A stretch of 32,140 nt of DNA, from assembly GCA_010015675.1 (NCBI GenBank), contig ML977063.1, positions 1-32,140 of the forward strand, written 5' to 3'. This DNA comes from Byssothecium circinans (lineage: Eukaryota > Ascomycota > Dothideomycetes > Pleosporales > Massarinaceae). A program made the translations under genes and the position numbers. Shown piece after piece: positions 31,201 through 32,140 of this stretch. The number at the start of each line of letters is the position of its first letter. Position 1 is the first letter of the stretch. The notes under the pieces are model-generated. The model worked only from the letters and a program-made list of their open reading frames with translations, ran no database searches and was not told the DNA's origin.

Positions 31201-31933
31201 CAGGTAGGACCTCTCTAACGCACTTAGTGTGTCTAACAAGCAAGTAAAGTAAAAATTCACCCCTTTACTTTACTTACTTACTTAATATTACTTAATAATA
31301 TTTCCTAATTTAGAATCTATAATAGATCTATAAAAGTATACTAGTTTAAAGAAAATACTTTTAGTATTTAATTACTACTATAGTATCTAAATTAAGGTAA
31401 TTTTATTTGTCTATAATAACCTTCTTTATTTATAAGAATTATTATAGTATAGATATTATATTAACGTTATAGTTAAGAAATACTTAGAGGTAGATATATT
31501 AATAACTAAGGTAAGCACTAAATAAACATCCCCTTTAGCTTATTTAGACTTTTTTAATATAATATACTAATAGAAATATTGTAAAGGTAAAATACAAATT
31601 TTTTTCTTTAAAACTAGCTAAACTAGCTTTAAAAACTAAAAGGATTCTACTAAGTATAACTAAACTTACTAGAGAACCTTCTCTTTTCTCTAACTCTCCT
31701 CTTAAATAAAGGCTATAATAGAAGGCTATAGCTACTATAATAAGATAACTATAGTATTACAATCTAAACGCGGGGTTGCTATACTTATGTAATAACCAGC
31801 TACGCGCCATAACTAGACAGATAGTTACGGATAGTAAGCAAGGTTACGTAACTATCCTAGTGTCCTAGGAGTCCTAGAGGTCCCATAGGGGACTAGGATA
31901 GATAGGATAGATAGGATAAAGGGACGTAGTTAG
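31200..31933. repeat. AT-rich, RIP-like repeat sequence
   Basis: The start carries an inverted pair, agtaaagtaaaaa and ctttactttact (about 31243-31272), near a small palindrome cacttagtgtg. Codable stretches are broken mostly by TAA/TAG. Bases 31853-31900 form an imperfect hairpin, tatcctagtgtcc against ggactaggata, followed by three gatagg(a)ta-like tandem units (31891-31917). The family is unknown. Confidence 0.55.
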
Positions 31934-32140
31934 TGTTAGAATATAAGAGTATATTTAATACTTATATTAATCTACTCTTATTTCTATATATACTCCTTAT
32001 TACCTAGTAGTTAAATACTATAGGTTAGTAATCTAGGCTATCCTAGACTACTACCACCTAGGCAGTTAACTATAGATCGGATGGAACCATCCTAGATGTA
32101 AGACAGTATATAGGCACCGAGAGCATATTGTAGAGCGAGT
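31934..32140 (+). repeat. Probable LTR start (copia-like), runs off the window
   Basis: TGTTAGAATATAAGAGTA begins a block with an inverted pair (agtatatttaatac against the following tatattaatctactctta) and a ctatatatactcc TATA-like element. Many fungal Ty1/copia LTRs start this way. It is preceded by a purine-rich stretch (ggatagataggataaaggga) that could be a PPT. The 3' end of the LTR is not in the window, so the assignment is tentative. Confidence 0.4.

Overview
This window comes from a filamentous ascomycete (Pezizomycotina). The genes have short GT-AG introns (49-71 bp) with CTAAT/CTGAC-like branch sites. The gene content is typically fungal: a C2H2 plus Fungal_trans regulator, an ACS-family MFS permease and a small secreted protein. 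The repeats carry the mark of repeat-induced point mutation (RIP): they are very AT-rich, their reading frames are riddled with TAA/TAG, and Cys, His, Gly and Asp codons are changed by C:G to T:A transitions. The species cannot be named from the sequence.

Positions 1 to about 19.2 kb are a nested, RIP-degraded transposon island. A pogo/Fot1-type DNA transposon (350-2201, TIRs plus TA duplication) sits inside the second copy of a short repeat. It is followed by an eight-unit 17-bp minisatellite and one arm of a 0.7-kb inverted repeat (2475-3174; partner 18469-19205). Next come a 5' portion of a Ty3/gypsy element (4018-9111, minus), an oppositely oriented 3' end with LTR (9112-9903, plus), and a complete LTR-to-LTR gypsy element (11006-18459, minus) with a probable 5-bp target duplication. 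The complete element carries, antisense to pol, a degenerate reading frame whose first 37 codons have exactly the Zn(II)2Cys6 spacing once G-to-A (Cys to Tyr) changes are allowed for. That module lies between two identical 16-bp polypurine tracts.

Positions 19.2 to about 31.0 kb are a GC-richer, single-copy gene island that looks like a small catabolic cluster. Two divergent pairs are present: a 2OG-Fe(II) oxygenase with a RidA/YjgF-like protein, and an HpcH/HpaI-type aldolase with an ACS-type MFS permease. A C2H2 zinc-finger/Fungal_trans regulator follows. Both divergent promoters share a 15-bp word and are enriched in GAGGAG, the site predicted from the regulator's two finger helices. A plausible scheme (inference) is uptake of an organic acid or N-heterocycle, oxidation, imine clean-up and aldol cleavage, under the local regulator.

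Towards the right edge two genes are broken. One encodes a Cys-rich secreted protein with three frame slips, each at a short C or G run. The other is the C-terminal part of an ALO-like FAD oxidoreductase with two in-frame stops. From about 31.2 kb the window returns to AT-rich repeat, ending in an LTR-like sequence that runs off the edge.
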